NCBI GenBank assembly: GCA_007693335.1
Contig: REDU01000072.1
Location: forward strand, 1-64,000
Length of the DNA: 64,000 nt
Direction: 5' to 3'
Origin: Ilumatobacter sp.
Lineage (GTDB): Bacteria; Actinomycetota; Acidimicrobiia; Acidimicrobiales; Ilumatobacteraceae
Shown one piece after another: positions 17,270 through 25,366 of the stretch. The position numbers and the translations under genes are program-made. How positions within the stretch are numbered: the stretch's first letter is position 1; each line of letters starts with the position of its first letter. The notes under the pieces are model-generated. The model saw nothing but the letters and a program-made list of their open reading frames with translations. It had not been told where the DNA came from and made no database searches.

Positions 17270-17284
17270 TGACACCGTGTCAGA
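17268..17284. promoter_or_regulatory. TCTGAC palindrome, site 3 (overlapping site 2)
   Basis: GATGAC-ACCGT-GTCAGA keeps the TGAC and GTCAGA cores with a degenerate outer left arm. Its first two bases are the last two of site 2, placing dyad centres 15 bases apart. This is the only double site seen in the window and could allow cooperative binding. Confidence 0.6.
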
Positions 17285-17320
17285 TCGCCGCGCCCGTGCA
17301 TGCGAGCGCATGACAGCCCG

Positions 17321-18289
17321 TCAGGCCACCTCGACCACACGGATCGGCTCGCCTGCGAGCCAGGCTCCGATGTCCTCGACGATCTCTCGGTAGAAGAGCT
17401 CGTACAGTCCATCGGTCACGTAGCCGATGTGCGGCGTCAGCACGGTGTTCGGCAACGCCCGCAATGGATGCTCCGGCGGCAGCGGCTCGCGATCGAAGAC
17501 GTCGAGGCCGGCACCCCCGATCGTCCCCCGCGTGAGAGCGTCAACGAGTGCGGTCTCGTCGATGATCGGGCCGCGCGAAGTGTTGACGAGCAGTGCCGTC
17601 GGCTTCATCAGGTCGAGTTCGCGAGTCCCCACCAGACCGCGGCTCCGTTCCGACAGCACCATGTGGATGCTGATCACATCGGAGGTGGCGAACAGCACGT
17701 CGCGCTCGACCGGTGTCACGCCCCGGCGACGTGCCGCCTCGGGGTCGAGGTTCCGGCTCCAGGCCTGCACCTCCATGCCGAACGCCACGCCGGCACGGGC
17801 CACCAGCTTCCCGATCCGTCCCAATCCGACGAGTCCGAGCATCCGCCCGGCCAGGTCCATACCGACCGTGTGCTGCCACCCGCCCCCGCGGATGTTGCGG
17901 TCTTCTGCCGGCACGTGTCGGGCCAGGGCCAGGATCAGCGCCCAGGTCAGCTCCGATGTCGGAGCGAGCGATCCGCCCGTCCCGCACACCGTGATCCCAC
18001 GGTCGTTCGCCGCCGCGACATCGATGACGGCGTTCGACGGCCCGGTCGTCACGATGAGTCGGAGATCGGGCAGGAGACCGAGAAGGGCGTCATCGATGGT
18101 CGTGCGCTCGCGCATGGCGACGACCACCTCCGCTCCGGCGAGTCGTGCAGCGAGTTCGGTCCGGTCGGCAAGATGGACATCGATCGCATCGAGCTCGACC
18201 CGGGCCGGCAGCATCGCCCAGTCCCCCAGCTGCGCCGCCACCCCCTGGTAGTCGTCGAGCACTGCCACGTGGATGGCGTCACGGTGCAC
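17321..18289 (-). CDS. D-isomer-specific 2-hydroxyacid dehydrogenase
   Basis: This 322-residue NAD-dependent dehydrogenase interconverts a 2-hydroxy acid and a 2-oxo acid. Its Rossmann motif is GLGRIG (about 155-160), and the catalytic triad is Arg239 ('NTSRGPIID'), Glu268 ('DVFDREPLPPEHPL') and His287 ('TPHIGY'). The GTG at 18287-18289 is used because GGAGA precedes it and the family's N-terminal 'HVAVLDDYQGVA' follows at once. It lies downstream of the amidohydrolase gene on the same strand across 143 bases. The organisation resembles phosphoglycerate dehydrogenase-like proteins without the ACT domain. The substrate is unknown. Confidence 0.9.
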   Translation of the reverse strand: MHRDAIHVAVLDDYQGVAAQLGDWAMLPARVELDAIDVHLADRTELAARLAGAEVVVAMRERTTIDDALLGLLPDLRLIVTTGPSNAVIDVAAANDRGITVCGTGGSLAPTSELTWALILALARHVPAEDRNIRGGGWQHTVGMDLAGRMLGLVGLGRIGKLVARAGVAFGMEVQAWSRNLDPEAARRRGVTPVERDVLFATSDVISIHMVLSERSRGLVGTRELDLMKPTALLVNTSRGPIIDETALVDALTRGTIGGAGLDVFDREPLPPEHPLRALPNTVLTPHIGYVTDGLYELFYREIVEDIGAWLAGEPIRVVEVA

Positions 18290-18413
18290 GGCGTTCTCCG
18301 TCGGATCTGACGGTCGGCTGACCTCCGGGCACGATCGAGACGTACAGCCGCTCGGGGACTGCACCGGCGAGCACGACCTCGCGCGGGCCGACGATCAGCG
18401 CGGCGCGGACCAT
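18279..18413 (-). CDS. Small 44-codon reading frame, possibly a dehydrogenase N-terminus remnant
   Basis: A 44-residue frame begins at ATG 18411-18413 and overlaps the start of the 2-hydroxyacid dehydrogenase by 11 bases. Its first half, 'MVRAALIVGPREVVLAGAVP', resembles the N-terminus of zinc-type medium-chain alcohol dehydrogenases, but the rest of such a protein is absent. It may be a decayed fragment, a real microprotein, or chance. It fills most of a 143-base gap in which no promoter is obvious. Confidence 0.3.
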   Translation of the reverse strand: MVRAALIVGPREVVLAGAVPERLYVSIVPGGQPTVRSDGERRAP

Positions 18414-18432
18414 GGCGACGCTCGGCCTGCGC

Positions 18433-19692
18433 TCAGAACGCGTCGGGATCGGCGGCGATGTGGGCGGGCACGGGATGCCGGTAGAGCTCGGCTGCGTTCC
18501 TCCAGGCGATCCGCTCGACGTCGTCGCTCGGGAGCCAACCGATCTCACGGTCGACGACCTCTTGCGTACGCGGCCACGTGGAGTCGCAGTGCGGATAGTC
18601 GGATTCGAGCAAGATGTTGCCGATCCCGATGCGCTCGCGCTGCACGAACGCCGACGGATCCTCGACAGCGCAGTACCAGAAATTGCGCGTCAGGACCTCG
18701 GCCGGTGTCAGCTCGGAGGTCCAGGTGCCATACATGTCGTGATACGAGAGCATGTGGTCGAGCCGGTCGAGGAGGCCGGCGACCCAGCCGATGCCCCCCT
18801 CGGACAGGCAGATCTTGAGGTCGGGGAAACGGACGGGCGCCATCGAGTACAACCAGTCGACGGCGGCGTTCATCGCGTAGGCGAAGAACAGCACGCCGAC
18901 CACGTCGGGCGGGGCGTCGTCGGAGGTGGACGGCGAGGATCCCGAGGAACCGATGTGCAGGTTCACCACGGTTCCGGTCTCGGCGCACGCTGCCAGGAAC
19001 GGATCCCAGTGGCCCGAGTGGATCGACGGCAGGCCGAGCTTGTCAGGCGCTTCGGAGAACGTGACCGCCTTGAAGCCGCGCTCCGCGTTCTCGCGAATCA
19101 TCTGTGCCCCGAGCTGTGGGTCGAGCAGCCACGGCAACTGGCACGGGATGATGCGGTCGGGATACTCCCCGGCCCAGACCTCGTGGTGCCAGTCGTTCCA
19201 TGCCCGCACGCTCGCCAGAGCCAAGCCTTCGTCCTGGGTCGACAGTTGCAGTCGTTGCCCGGCGAAACCTGGGAGGAAGGAGGGGAAGTTCACCGAGGCG
19301 TAGATGCCGTTCAGATCCATATCGGCGACCCGAGCGTGGATGTCCCACGCTCCTCGACGCATCTCGTCGAAACGCGCCGGCTCGAACCCGTACTCCGACA
19401 CGGGACGGCCCACGACGGCGTTGAACCCCACGTTGGGAAATTGCTGGCCGTCGTACTGCCACCGCTCGCCACCGTCTTCGGTGGTGACCACCCGAGGCGC
19501 TCGGTCGGCGTACTTCGCGGGAATCCGGCCTTCGAAGGTGTCCGGCGGCTCGACGATGTGATCGTCGGCCGAGATGATGACGTACTTCCGCTCGGCCCGC
19601 TCCGGTTCGGGAAGGAACGTCACCGTCCGATCGCCGCCGGTGGCGGCTGACGTGAACGACAGGTCGCTCGCCAATTCGTCGAGATCACGCAT
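18433..19692 (-). CDS. Amidohydrolase family protein (metal-dependent hydrolase/decarboxylase), copy 1
   Basis: This 419-residue TIM-barrel protein belongs to the amidohydrolase-2 group (ACMSD/o-pyrocatechuate decarboxylase-like). The first metal motif is 'IISADDHIVEPPDTF', a mid-barrel His is in 'VVNLHIGSSGSSPS', and the last metal Asp is in 'LESDYPHCDSTWPR'. It is the most divergent of three paralogs (others at 33973 and 46340) and has an extra 30-residue N-terminus. ATG 19690-19692 is used. The class II aldolase gene lies 42 bases upstream. Family members hydrolyse or decarboxylate small acids; the reaction here is not determined. Confidence 0.85.
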   Translation of the reverse strand: MRDLDELASDLSFTSAATGGDRTVTFLPEPERAERKYVIISADDHIVEPPDTFEGRIPAKYADRAPRVVTTEDGGERWQYDGQQFPNVGFNAVVGRPVSEYGFEPARFDEMRRGAWDIHARVADMDLNGIYASVNFPSFLPGFAGQRLQLSTQDEGLALASVRAWNDWHHEVWAGEYPDRIIPCQLPWLLDPQLGAQMIRENAERGFKAVTFSEAPDKLGLPSIHSGHWDPFLAACAETGTVVNLHIGSSGSSPSTSDDAPPDVVGVLFFAYAMNAAVDWLYSMAPVRFPDLKICLSEGGIGWVAGLLDRLDHMLSYHDMYGTWTSELTPAEVLTRNFWYCAVEDPSAFVQRERIGIGNILLESDYPHCDSTWPRTQEVVDREIGWLPSDDVERIAWRNAAELYRHPVPAHIAADPDAF

Positions 19693-19734
19693 CAGAAGGT
19701 TCCATTCGTCGGGGAGGTCGGCGGGGTCGGGAAA

Positions 19735-20550
19735 TCACGCGAGCACCTCGGGCTCGGAGCGGATCAACTGCCGTGCCAGACCGTCGAAGTAGATGTCAGC
19801 GCCGCGATCGAGCAGCGACTCCTTCATGCCGGCGACTGCGCCGGGGTCGAGCGGGAACGCAGGCGAACCCGACCTCCGGATGTCGAGCGTCATCCGACAG
19901 ATGCGGTCGATGCTCGCAGCGCGGTAGGTGGCCTGCTCGACAGTTGCACCGGTGACGATGATGCCGTGGCTCGCGAGAAAGACGACGCTGGCGTCGCCGA
20001 TGCGTTCGGCGAGATCGGCTCCGAGGTCGGCGCTGTCGATCTCGCCGGTGTACTCGTCGATGAACGCCAGGTCGCCTGCGAACATGCTCGCCGTCTGGTG
20101 GGCGATCTCGGGAAGCGCACCGATCGCCGCGAGCACGCACACGTGGTACGGATGGTTGTGGACCACGACCCGCGCGTCAGGGCGTCGGCGATGCAGTTCG
20201 GTGTGGATGTGGATGGCCGGCGTGACGTCCCACCGGCCCGAGAGCACGTGCCCGTCGGCGTCGACCTCGCAGATGTCGGACGCACTGATCTCGCTCCACC
20301 ACAGTCCCCACGGGTTGACGAGCATCGAGTCAGCCCCCGGGCGCTGCCAGGTGATGTGACCCGCCAAGTTCTCCGCGAAGCCTTCGCGCGCCAGCCATCG
20401 GAACGACAGCGCGAGGCGCTGTTCGTCGGTCAGCGGACGTCCGATGCCCGGCGTGATCGACGGCGTCCAGGTGGCATATCCGCCACGCCGGTCGGTGGTC
20501 CCCACGCTCGGCTCGGTGGACCGATCGGTCGTGACGTCAGCACTCATCAT
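19735..20550 (-). CDS. Class II aldolase/adducin-like protein
   Basis: This 271-residue protein has the class II aldolase fold. 'FAENLAGHITWQRPG' precedes 'MLVNPWGLWWSEISASDIC', the zinc-binding histidines lie in 'IHIHTELHRRRPDARVVVHNHPYH', and a third is in 'FLASHGIIVTGATVEQA'. Such enzymes carry out retro-aldol cleavage or decarboxylation of small hydroxy acids. Two adjacent ATGs (20550 and 20547) are equally plausible. It precedes the amidohydrolase gene on the same strand and probably shares a transcript with it. Substrate unknown. Confidence 0.85.
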   Translation of the reverse strand: MMSADVTTDRSTEPSVGTTDRRGGYATWTPSITPGIGRPLTDEQRLALSFRWLAREGFAENLAGHITWQRPGADSMLVNPWGLWWSEISASDICEVDADGHVLSGRWDVTPAIHIHTELHRRRPDARVVVHNHPYHVCVLAAIGALPEIAHQTASMFAGDLAFIDEYTGEIDSADLGADLAERIGDASVVFLASHGIIVTGATVEQATYRAASIDRICRMTLDIRRSGSPAFPLDPGAVAGMKESLLDRGADIYFDGLARQLIRSEPEVLA

Positions 20551-20593
20551 TTAGAGGATTACCACCATGGTTCCCGGTGTCAAGCCACGGTCA

Positions 20594-21532
20594 TCACACG
20601 CCGGAGCGGTACCGGCGACGGAACTCGGTGACGAGCGCGCCGGCCACCTCGGCGTCGTGCGCCACATCGACCCCCCAGCGATGCTGCAGACGGAGGTCGG
20701 TCACACCCATCCCCACGAGAGGCTCGGCCGCTGACAAGGTGGCTTCGACATCGACGGATCCGTCCTCATCGGTCACGACCACCAGACGTGACTGGACCTC
20801 GAGCGAACCGGGATCGCGACCCGCGTCGTCCATCGCCCGTCGGAGTTCGGTGATTCCCGGCCCGGGGTCGGCGATGTGATCGCCCCACGGGATCCACCCC
20901 ATGCCGAAGCGCACGAGACGGTCGACGGTGCGGCGGTTGATCCGTCCGCTCACCCAGACCGGAATGCCGTCCGGGTGGACGGGTTTGGGCATCTGGTGGA
21001 TCCGCTCGAATCGCAGTTCACCGTCGTCGAATGCCGCCACCTGCTCGGTCCACAGCTCGTGACAGACCGCGAGGCACCGGTCGAGCAGGTCACCACGCCG
21101 GTGGAAGTCGAGCCCGCAGGCGTCATATTCCTCGCGCTGCCAGCCGATCCCCACGCCGAGGTCGACCCGTCCGCCCGACAACACGTCCAGCGTGGCGAGT
21201 TGTTTGGCGAGCACCGCAGGCGTACGCAGGGCGGCCTGGAGGATGGACGTCGCGAGCCGCACCTGTTTGGTCCGGCCGGCGATCACCGAGAGCAGAGTCA
21301 ACGGTTCGAGCCAGTGCCCGTCGGGCCCGGTCGGTTGCCGGGCGCCCAGCGCGCCGCCGAGCTCCGGCCGGCCGTACGCGTCGAGCTGCTCGCCGAAGAC
21401 GACATGATCCGACACGGCGACGCGGTCGATACCCGCCTCGTCGGCCATGACGGCGGTGTCGATCACGCCGTTCCAATCGGTGGGTCCCTGGGCGAAGTTC
21501 ACGAGATGGATCGACAGCTGGATGTCGGGCAT
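20594..21532 (-). CDS. LLM class F420-dependent oxidoreductase
   Basis: This 312-residue LLM barrel has 'DRVAVSDHVVFGEQLDAY' near the N-terminus, 'RTKQVRLATSILQAALRTPA', and 'LSGGRVDLGVGIGWQREEYDACGLDF', a pattern common in F420-dependent mycobacterial-type enzymes. The ATG at 21530-21532 begins the first strand. Its 5' region (21533-21647) is shared divergently with the GntR regulator, so it is a likely target of that regulator. The reaction is unknown. Confidence 0.88.
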   Translation of the reverse strand: MPDIQLSIHLVNFAQGPTDWNGVIDTAVMADEAGIDRVAVSDHVVFGEQLDAYGRPELGGALGARQPTGPDGHWLEPLTLLSVIAGRTKQVRLATSILQAALRTPAVLAKQLATLDVLSGGRVDLGVGIGWQREEYDACGLDFHRRGDLLDRCLAVCHELWTEQVAAFDDGELRFERIHQMPKPVHPDGIPVWVSGRINRRTVDRLVRFGMGWIPWGDHIADPGPGITELRRAMDDAGRDPGSLEVQSRLVVVTDEDGSVDVEATLSAAEPLVGMGVTDLRLQHRWGVDVAHDAEVAGALVTEFRRRYRSGV

Positions 21533-21647
21533 CCGACTATCATGCCCGAAGCCACAAAAGATTCAGATGATTCCGCAACGGGTTCGCACGTTGCGCACCC
21601 CAACCCGATCGGCTCCCGCCGTCGCCCGTCTCGGAGGACCCCGGTCC

Positions 21648-22487
21648 ATGTCAACACCGTCTGGAAACGGTTCGCACAGTCCCGGCAGCGTCGGTGCTGA
21701 CGAGCGTCGGCCGAGCCGTCCGCAGCTCCGTCAGCCGCTCATCGCCGAGCTCATCGCCGACTCGATTCGCGACCGCATCCTCAAAGGCGAGTACGACGAC
21801 GCCGAGTCACTGCCCAAGCAGGAAGACCTGCTCGAAGAGTTCAACGTGAGCAAGCCGTCGATACGCGAGGCCCTCCGCATCCTCGAGACCGAGGGCCTCA
21901 TCCGGGTGCGGCGCGGCAGTCAGGGCGGTGCGGCCATCCACCTTCCCGAATCGCGCGATGCCGCGTACATGCTCGGGCTGGTCCTGCAGAGCAAGCGGGT
22001 CGGCGTCGAGGATGTCGGGGGCGCGCTTCGTCGCCTCGAACCCGCGTGTGCCGCGCTGTGTGCCGAGCACGACGACCGGTCTGGGATCGTCGAGGAACTC
22101 CGGCGGATCCACGCCGACGCCGTCGGCGCCGTCGCCGACGAGATCGAGTTCGTCCACCAGATGCGACGCTTCCACGAAGCGATCGTCGAGGCCTGCGACA
22201 ACGAGACGCTGAAGGTCCTCGTCGGATCCTTGACCGCCATCTGGTCGGCCGAGGAGCGGGCGTGGGCGCGATCGTCCGCCGGCTCCGCTCAATATCCCGG
22301 CATCGACATGCGGCGAGAGGGTCTACGCGCTCACGAGCGTCTGATCGAACTGATCGCCGACGGCAATTCCGACGGCGTCATGCGCTCGTCGTACGGGCAT
22401 CTCTGCGCATCACAGGTGTACACGCTCTCGAGCTCCGCATCGGCAGTGGTCGACGCGTCGATGCTGCGCCGCCATCAGTCGGGCTGA
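21648..22487 (+). CDS. GntR family transcriptional regulator, FadR subfamily
   Basis: This 279-residue regulator has an N-terminal winged helix-turn-helix (about 31-98) with recognition segment 'SKPSIREALRILETEGL', followed by an all-helical FCD ligand-binding domain. ATG 21648 has GGAGG 13 bases upstream. Longer in-frame starts would run through the divergent promoter region. FadR-type GntR proteins bind short dyads and respond to acids or acyl-CoAs. It is divergent from the LLM gene and next to the 17321-20550 gene group, which lacks the TCTGAC palindrome, so it may govern that group. Confidence 0.88.
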   Translation: MSTPSGNGSHSPGSVGADERRPSRPQLRQPLIAELIADSIRDRILKGEYDDAESLPKQEDLLEEFNVSKPSIREALRILETEGLIRVRRGSQGGAAIHLPESRDAAYMLGLVLQSKRVGVEDVGGALRRLEPACAALCAEHDDRSGIVEELRRIHADAVGAVADEIEFVHQMRRFHEAIVEACDNETLKVLVGSLTAIWSAEERAWARSSAGSAQYPGIDMRREGLRAHERLIELIADGNSDGVMRSSYGHLCASQVYTLSSSASAVVDASMLRRHQSG

Positions 22488-22520
22488 ACCACACCGGCTC
22501 CGACCTGACGGCGTCGCGTA

Positions 22521-23780
22521 TCAGCCGAACGCCCCGGCACGCCGGAGCGCCTCGATACGGTCGGTGTCGTAACCCAACACGTCGGCGAGGATCTCGTCGG
22601 TGTGCTGCCCCGAGTCGGGCGCGCGGGCCGGCACCGGCACGCTCTCACCGTCGAGGTGCAGTGGCAGCAACATCTGATCGGCACCGAGTCGTTCCGCTGG
22701 TACCCAGGTGACACGTTCTCTGAACTGCGGGTCGTCGAGAAGCTGGGCGGGGGTGTTGACAGGGGCGATGGTGGTGTTGTGCTCGTCGGCGAACCCGATC
22801 CACTCGACCGTCGTGCGGCCTCGGAAGATCTCGCGCAGCTCGGCCTGCAGCTCCACGTTTCCCCGCGCGTGGTCGGCGTAGGTGGCACCGGGCCAGCGCT
22901 CGAACAGATCCATGCGTCCGACGCCTTCACAGAAGTTCTTCCAGAACGCCTGCTCGCTCGCCATGAACAGCACGTGTCCGTCGGCCGACTCGTAGAACTG
23001 GTATCGCACACCTTCGTGCATGCCCCCGAGGCCGGGGGCCCTGCGCTCACCACCGTCACTCGCGTTCCCCGTGACTTCGTCGGCCGGACGCAGGTACGCC
23101 CGCTCGGTCTCGATCCGGTACCAGTCGAAATAGGCGGCCGCGTCGCTCTGTGCGATCTCGATGCTCGCCGGTTCACCGGTGGTGCGGGCGCGGACGAGCG
23201 CGGCGAGCACGGCCATGGCTGCGAAGGCCGGTCCGGCGGTGATGCCGACGTTCACCTGATCGGGGATCCGGGCGAACCCCTGGTCGTCGACCGTCGGCTG
23301 CACCACGCCACTCCAGGCGTCGTAGGCGATCCCGTGGCTGGGGAGGTTGCGGTACGGACCGGTGGCGCCGTACCCGGAGATCGAGCACACCACGATCCGC
23401 GGGTTCAACTCGACCAGTCGTTCGAACGGGAACCCACGCTTCGCGAGGAAACCGGGGCGCATGCCCTCGATCAGGACGTCGCTCGCGCGGATCAGATCCT
23501 CGAACACCTCGATCGACTCGGGCCTCTTCAGATCCAGCTCGAGTGAGCGCTTGCCCCGGTTGAGGTGCAGATGCAGCAGCGAGTTCGATCGCCGGCCACC
23601 ATCGTCGTCGGTCTCGTGCACGATCGGCCAGGTCATCTGTCGGATGTAGTCACCCCCCGGCGCCTCGAGCTTGACGACATCGGCGCCGAAGTCGACGAAA
23701 TGTCCACCGACCGCACCCGGCCCGAGCATCGAGCAGTCGATCACCCGGACCCCTGACAGGAAGCCTTCTGACGTGCTCAT
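22521..23780 (-). CDS. CaiB/BaiF family CoA transferase
   Basis: This 419-residue family III CoA transferase has 'VRVIDCSMLGPGAVGG' and 'DFGADVVKLEAPGGDYIR' at the N-terminus, 'LDLKRPES' and the region 'EIAQSDAAAYFDWYR' carrying the expected catalytic Asp. It transfers CoA from a donor acyl-CoA to an incoming acid without ATP. It starts 4 bases after the aldehyde dehydrogenase stop, so the pair probably makes and then activates the same acid. Its last bases are followed by the GntR gene in convergent orientation. Confidence 0.92.
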   Translation of the reverse strand: MSTSEGFLSGVRVIDCSMLGPGAVGGHFVDFGADVVKLEAPGGDYIRQMTWPIVHETDDDGGRRSNSLLHLHLNRGKRSLELDLKRPESIEVFEDLIRASDVLIEGMRPGFLAKRGFPFERLVELNPRIVVCSISGYGATGPYRNLPSHGIAYDAWSGVVQPTVDDQGFARIPDQVNVGITAGPAFAAMAVLAALVRARTTGEPASIEIAQSDAAAYFDWYRIETERAYLRPADEVTGNASDGGERRAPGLGGMHEGVRYQFYESADGHVLFMASEQAFWKNFCEGVGRMDLFERWPGATYADHARGNVELQAELREIFRGRTTVEWIGFADEHNTTIAPVNTPAQLLDDPQFRERVTWVPAERLGADQMLLPLHLDGESVPVPARAPDSGQHTDEILADVLGYDTDRIEALRRAGAFG

Positions 23781-23784
23781 CCGT

Positions 23785-25242
23785 TCATCCCTTCCAGACG
23801 ATCGACTGCATCTCGGTGTAGGCCAGCAACCCGAAGTCGCCGCCGTCGCGGCCGATGCCGCTCATCTTGAAGCCACCGAACGGCGTCTCGTGGTTCCGCT
23901 GGGCCGTGTTGATCCCGACGTTGCCGCTGCGCAGACGACGAGCGACCGAATAGGCCCGATCGGTGTCGGCAGAGAAGACGTAGTCGTAGAGGCCGAAGGC
24001 GGTTCCGTTGGCCACCGCAACGGCCTCGTCGTCGTCGTCGACCGCCAGCACCGAGATGACCGGGCCGAAGATCTCGTCACGGGCGACCGACATCGACGGC
24101 GTGCAGTCGGTGATGAGGGTGGGTCCCACGTAGAAGCCACGATCCGGGCCGTCAGGACGCCGTCCGTCGAGCACGAGCGTGGCCCCGTCGTCCACACCCG
24201 ACTGGATCGCTCGTTCGATGCGATCGCGCTGCGCCGCCGAGATGACCGGTCCAATGATGGTCGACTCGAGCGTGGGGTCGCCGAGCGGCAGCGCGCCTGC
24301 GGCGGCCGTGAGTGCGCTCACCAACTCGTCGACCCGACTGCGATGCACCACCGCCCGTGTGGGAGCGGTGCAGATCTGTCCACTGTGGAACCCCCACACA
24401 CTGGCGAGCGCGGTGACGGCGGTGCCGAGATCGGCATCGTCGAGTACCACGGCCGCGCCCTTGCCCCCCAGCTCGAGCAGCAACCGCTTCATCGTGGGGG
24501 CACCGGCCTCGTAGATGCGTTCGCCCACAGCGGTCGAACCGGTGAAGCTGACCATGTCGACGTCGCGCGTCGTGGTGAGCGCAGCCGCCGGATCGGGCGA
24601 GGCGGAGGTGATCACGTTGATCACGCCCGGGGGGAAGCCGACCTCGTCGAGCACCTCGGCGAGTTCGATCACCGCCAACGGATCCTGGGGCGCCGGCTTC
24701 ATCACCACCGTGCAACCCACGGCGAGTGCCGGCGCGATCTTGCCGGCCATGTTGACGACCGGGAAGTTGTACGGCGAGATGCAGGCCACGACGCCGACCG
24801 GTTGACGGTTGACCACGGCGCCGATGAGGCCACCGGGAGCGAGCGGCGTGGACGGCGCCGGTGACGGAGGCAAAGGGACGTCGAGGCTGCGATCCGCAGC
24901 ACGTGCGTAACGCTCGAAGCGCTCGATCGCGACCGGGAGCTGCATGCTGGTGCTGACCCGAGAGGTGGCACCCGTCTCGGCCGTCACGAGCGGGATCAGG
25001 TCGGCCTGGCGCTCTGCCAACCGGCGAGCCACGGCGGCGAGCAGCCTCCCCCGCTCCTCGGCGGGCGTGGCGGCCCACGCCGGGAACGCCCGACGCGCCG
25101 CGGCGGCCGCCTGGTGCGCTTGCTCGACACTCGCCTCGGGAGCGGCTCCGACCACCTCCTCGGTTGCCGGATTCACGATGTCGTACGTGCCAGCCGCCCC
25201 GTCGACCCACTCGCCACCGATCAGCAACCTGTACTGCTTCAC
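23785..25242 (-). CDS. Aldehyde dehydrogenase family protein
   Basis: This 485-residue NAD(P)-dependent dehydrogenase converts an aldehyde to its acid. The general base is Glu257 in 'LLLELGGKGA' and the nucleophile is Cys291 in 'FHSGQICTAPTR'. 'SPYNFPVVNMAGKIAPAL' and 'FTGSTAVGERI' complete the family pattern. GTG 25240-25242 follows GGGGAG and begins the family's N-terminal strand. An in-frame ATG farther upstream would overlap the TCTGAC palindrome at 25307, so I reject it. It is the first gene of an operon with the CoA transferase. Confidence 0.92.
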   Translation of the reverse strand: MKQYRLLIGGEWVDGAAGTYDIVNPATEEVVGAAPEASVEQAHQAAAAARRAFPAWAATPAEERGRLLAAVARRLAERQADLIPLVTAETGATSRVSTSMQLPVAIERFERYARAADRSLDVPLPPSPAPSTPLAPGGLIGAVVNRQPVGVVACISPYNFPVVNMAGKIAPALAVGCTVVMKPAPQDPLAVIELAEVLDEVGFPPGVINVITSASPDPAAALTTTRDVDMVSFTGSTAVGERIYEAGAPTMKRLLLELGGKGAAVVLDDADLGTAVTALASVWGFHSGQICTAPTRAVVHRSRVDELVSALTAAAGALPLGDPTLESTIIGPVISAAQRDRIERAIQSGVDDGATLVLDGRRPDGPDRGFYVGPTLITDCTPSMSVARDEIFGPVISVLAVDDDDEAVAVANGTAFGLYDYVFSADTDRAYSVARRLRSGNVGINTAQRNHETPFGGFKMSGIGRDGGDFGLLAYTEMQSIVWKG

Positions 25243-25306
25243 TCCCGGGCTCCCCTCTCGATCTACCACCTCGACGTTCTCCGACGCCGTCGACGAGAGA
25301 CTACAA

Positions 25307-25323
25307 TCTGAAATAGCGTCAGA
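25307..25323. promoter_or_regulatory. TCTGAC palindrome, site 4
   Basis: TCTGAA-ATAGC-GTCAGA sits midway in the 124-base divergent region between the aldehyde dehydrogenase (start 25242) and the D-aminoacylase-like gene (start 25367). One base of the left arm departs from consensus. Confidence 0.75.
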
Positions 25324-25366
25324 TTTCAATCGTCGGACACCTCAGCGTCCGGGAAGGAGATGCGTC

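Noticed and set aside
18311-18327. TCTGAC-like sequence upstream of the 2-hydroxyacid dehydrogenase
   Set aside because: The second arm is a direct rather than an inverted copy (GCTGAC), so there is no dyad.
25243-25329. Longer N-terminus for the aldehyde dehydrogenase from an ATG at 25329
   Set aside because: It would code through the TCTGAC palindrome at 25307, lacks a good ribosome-binding site, and adds residues absent from the family; GTG 25242 follows GGGGAG.
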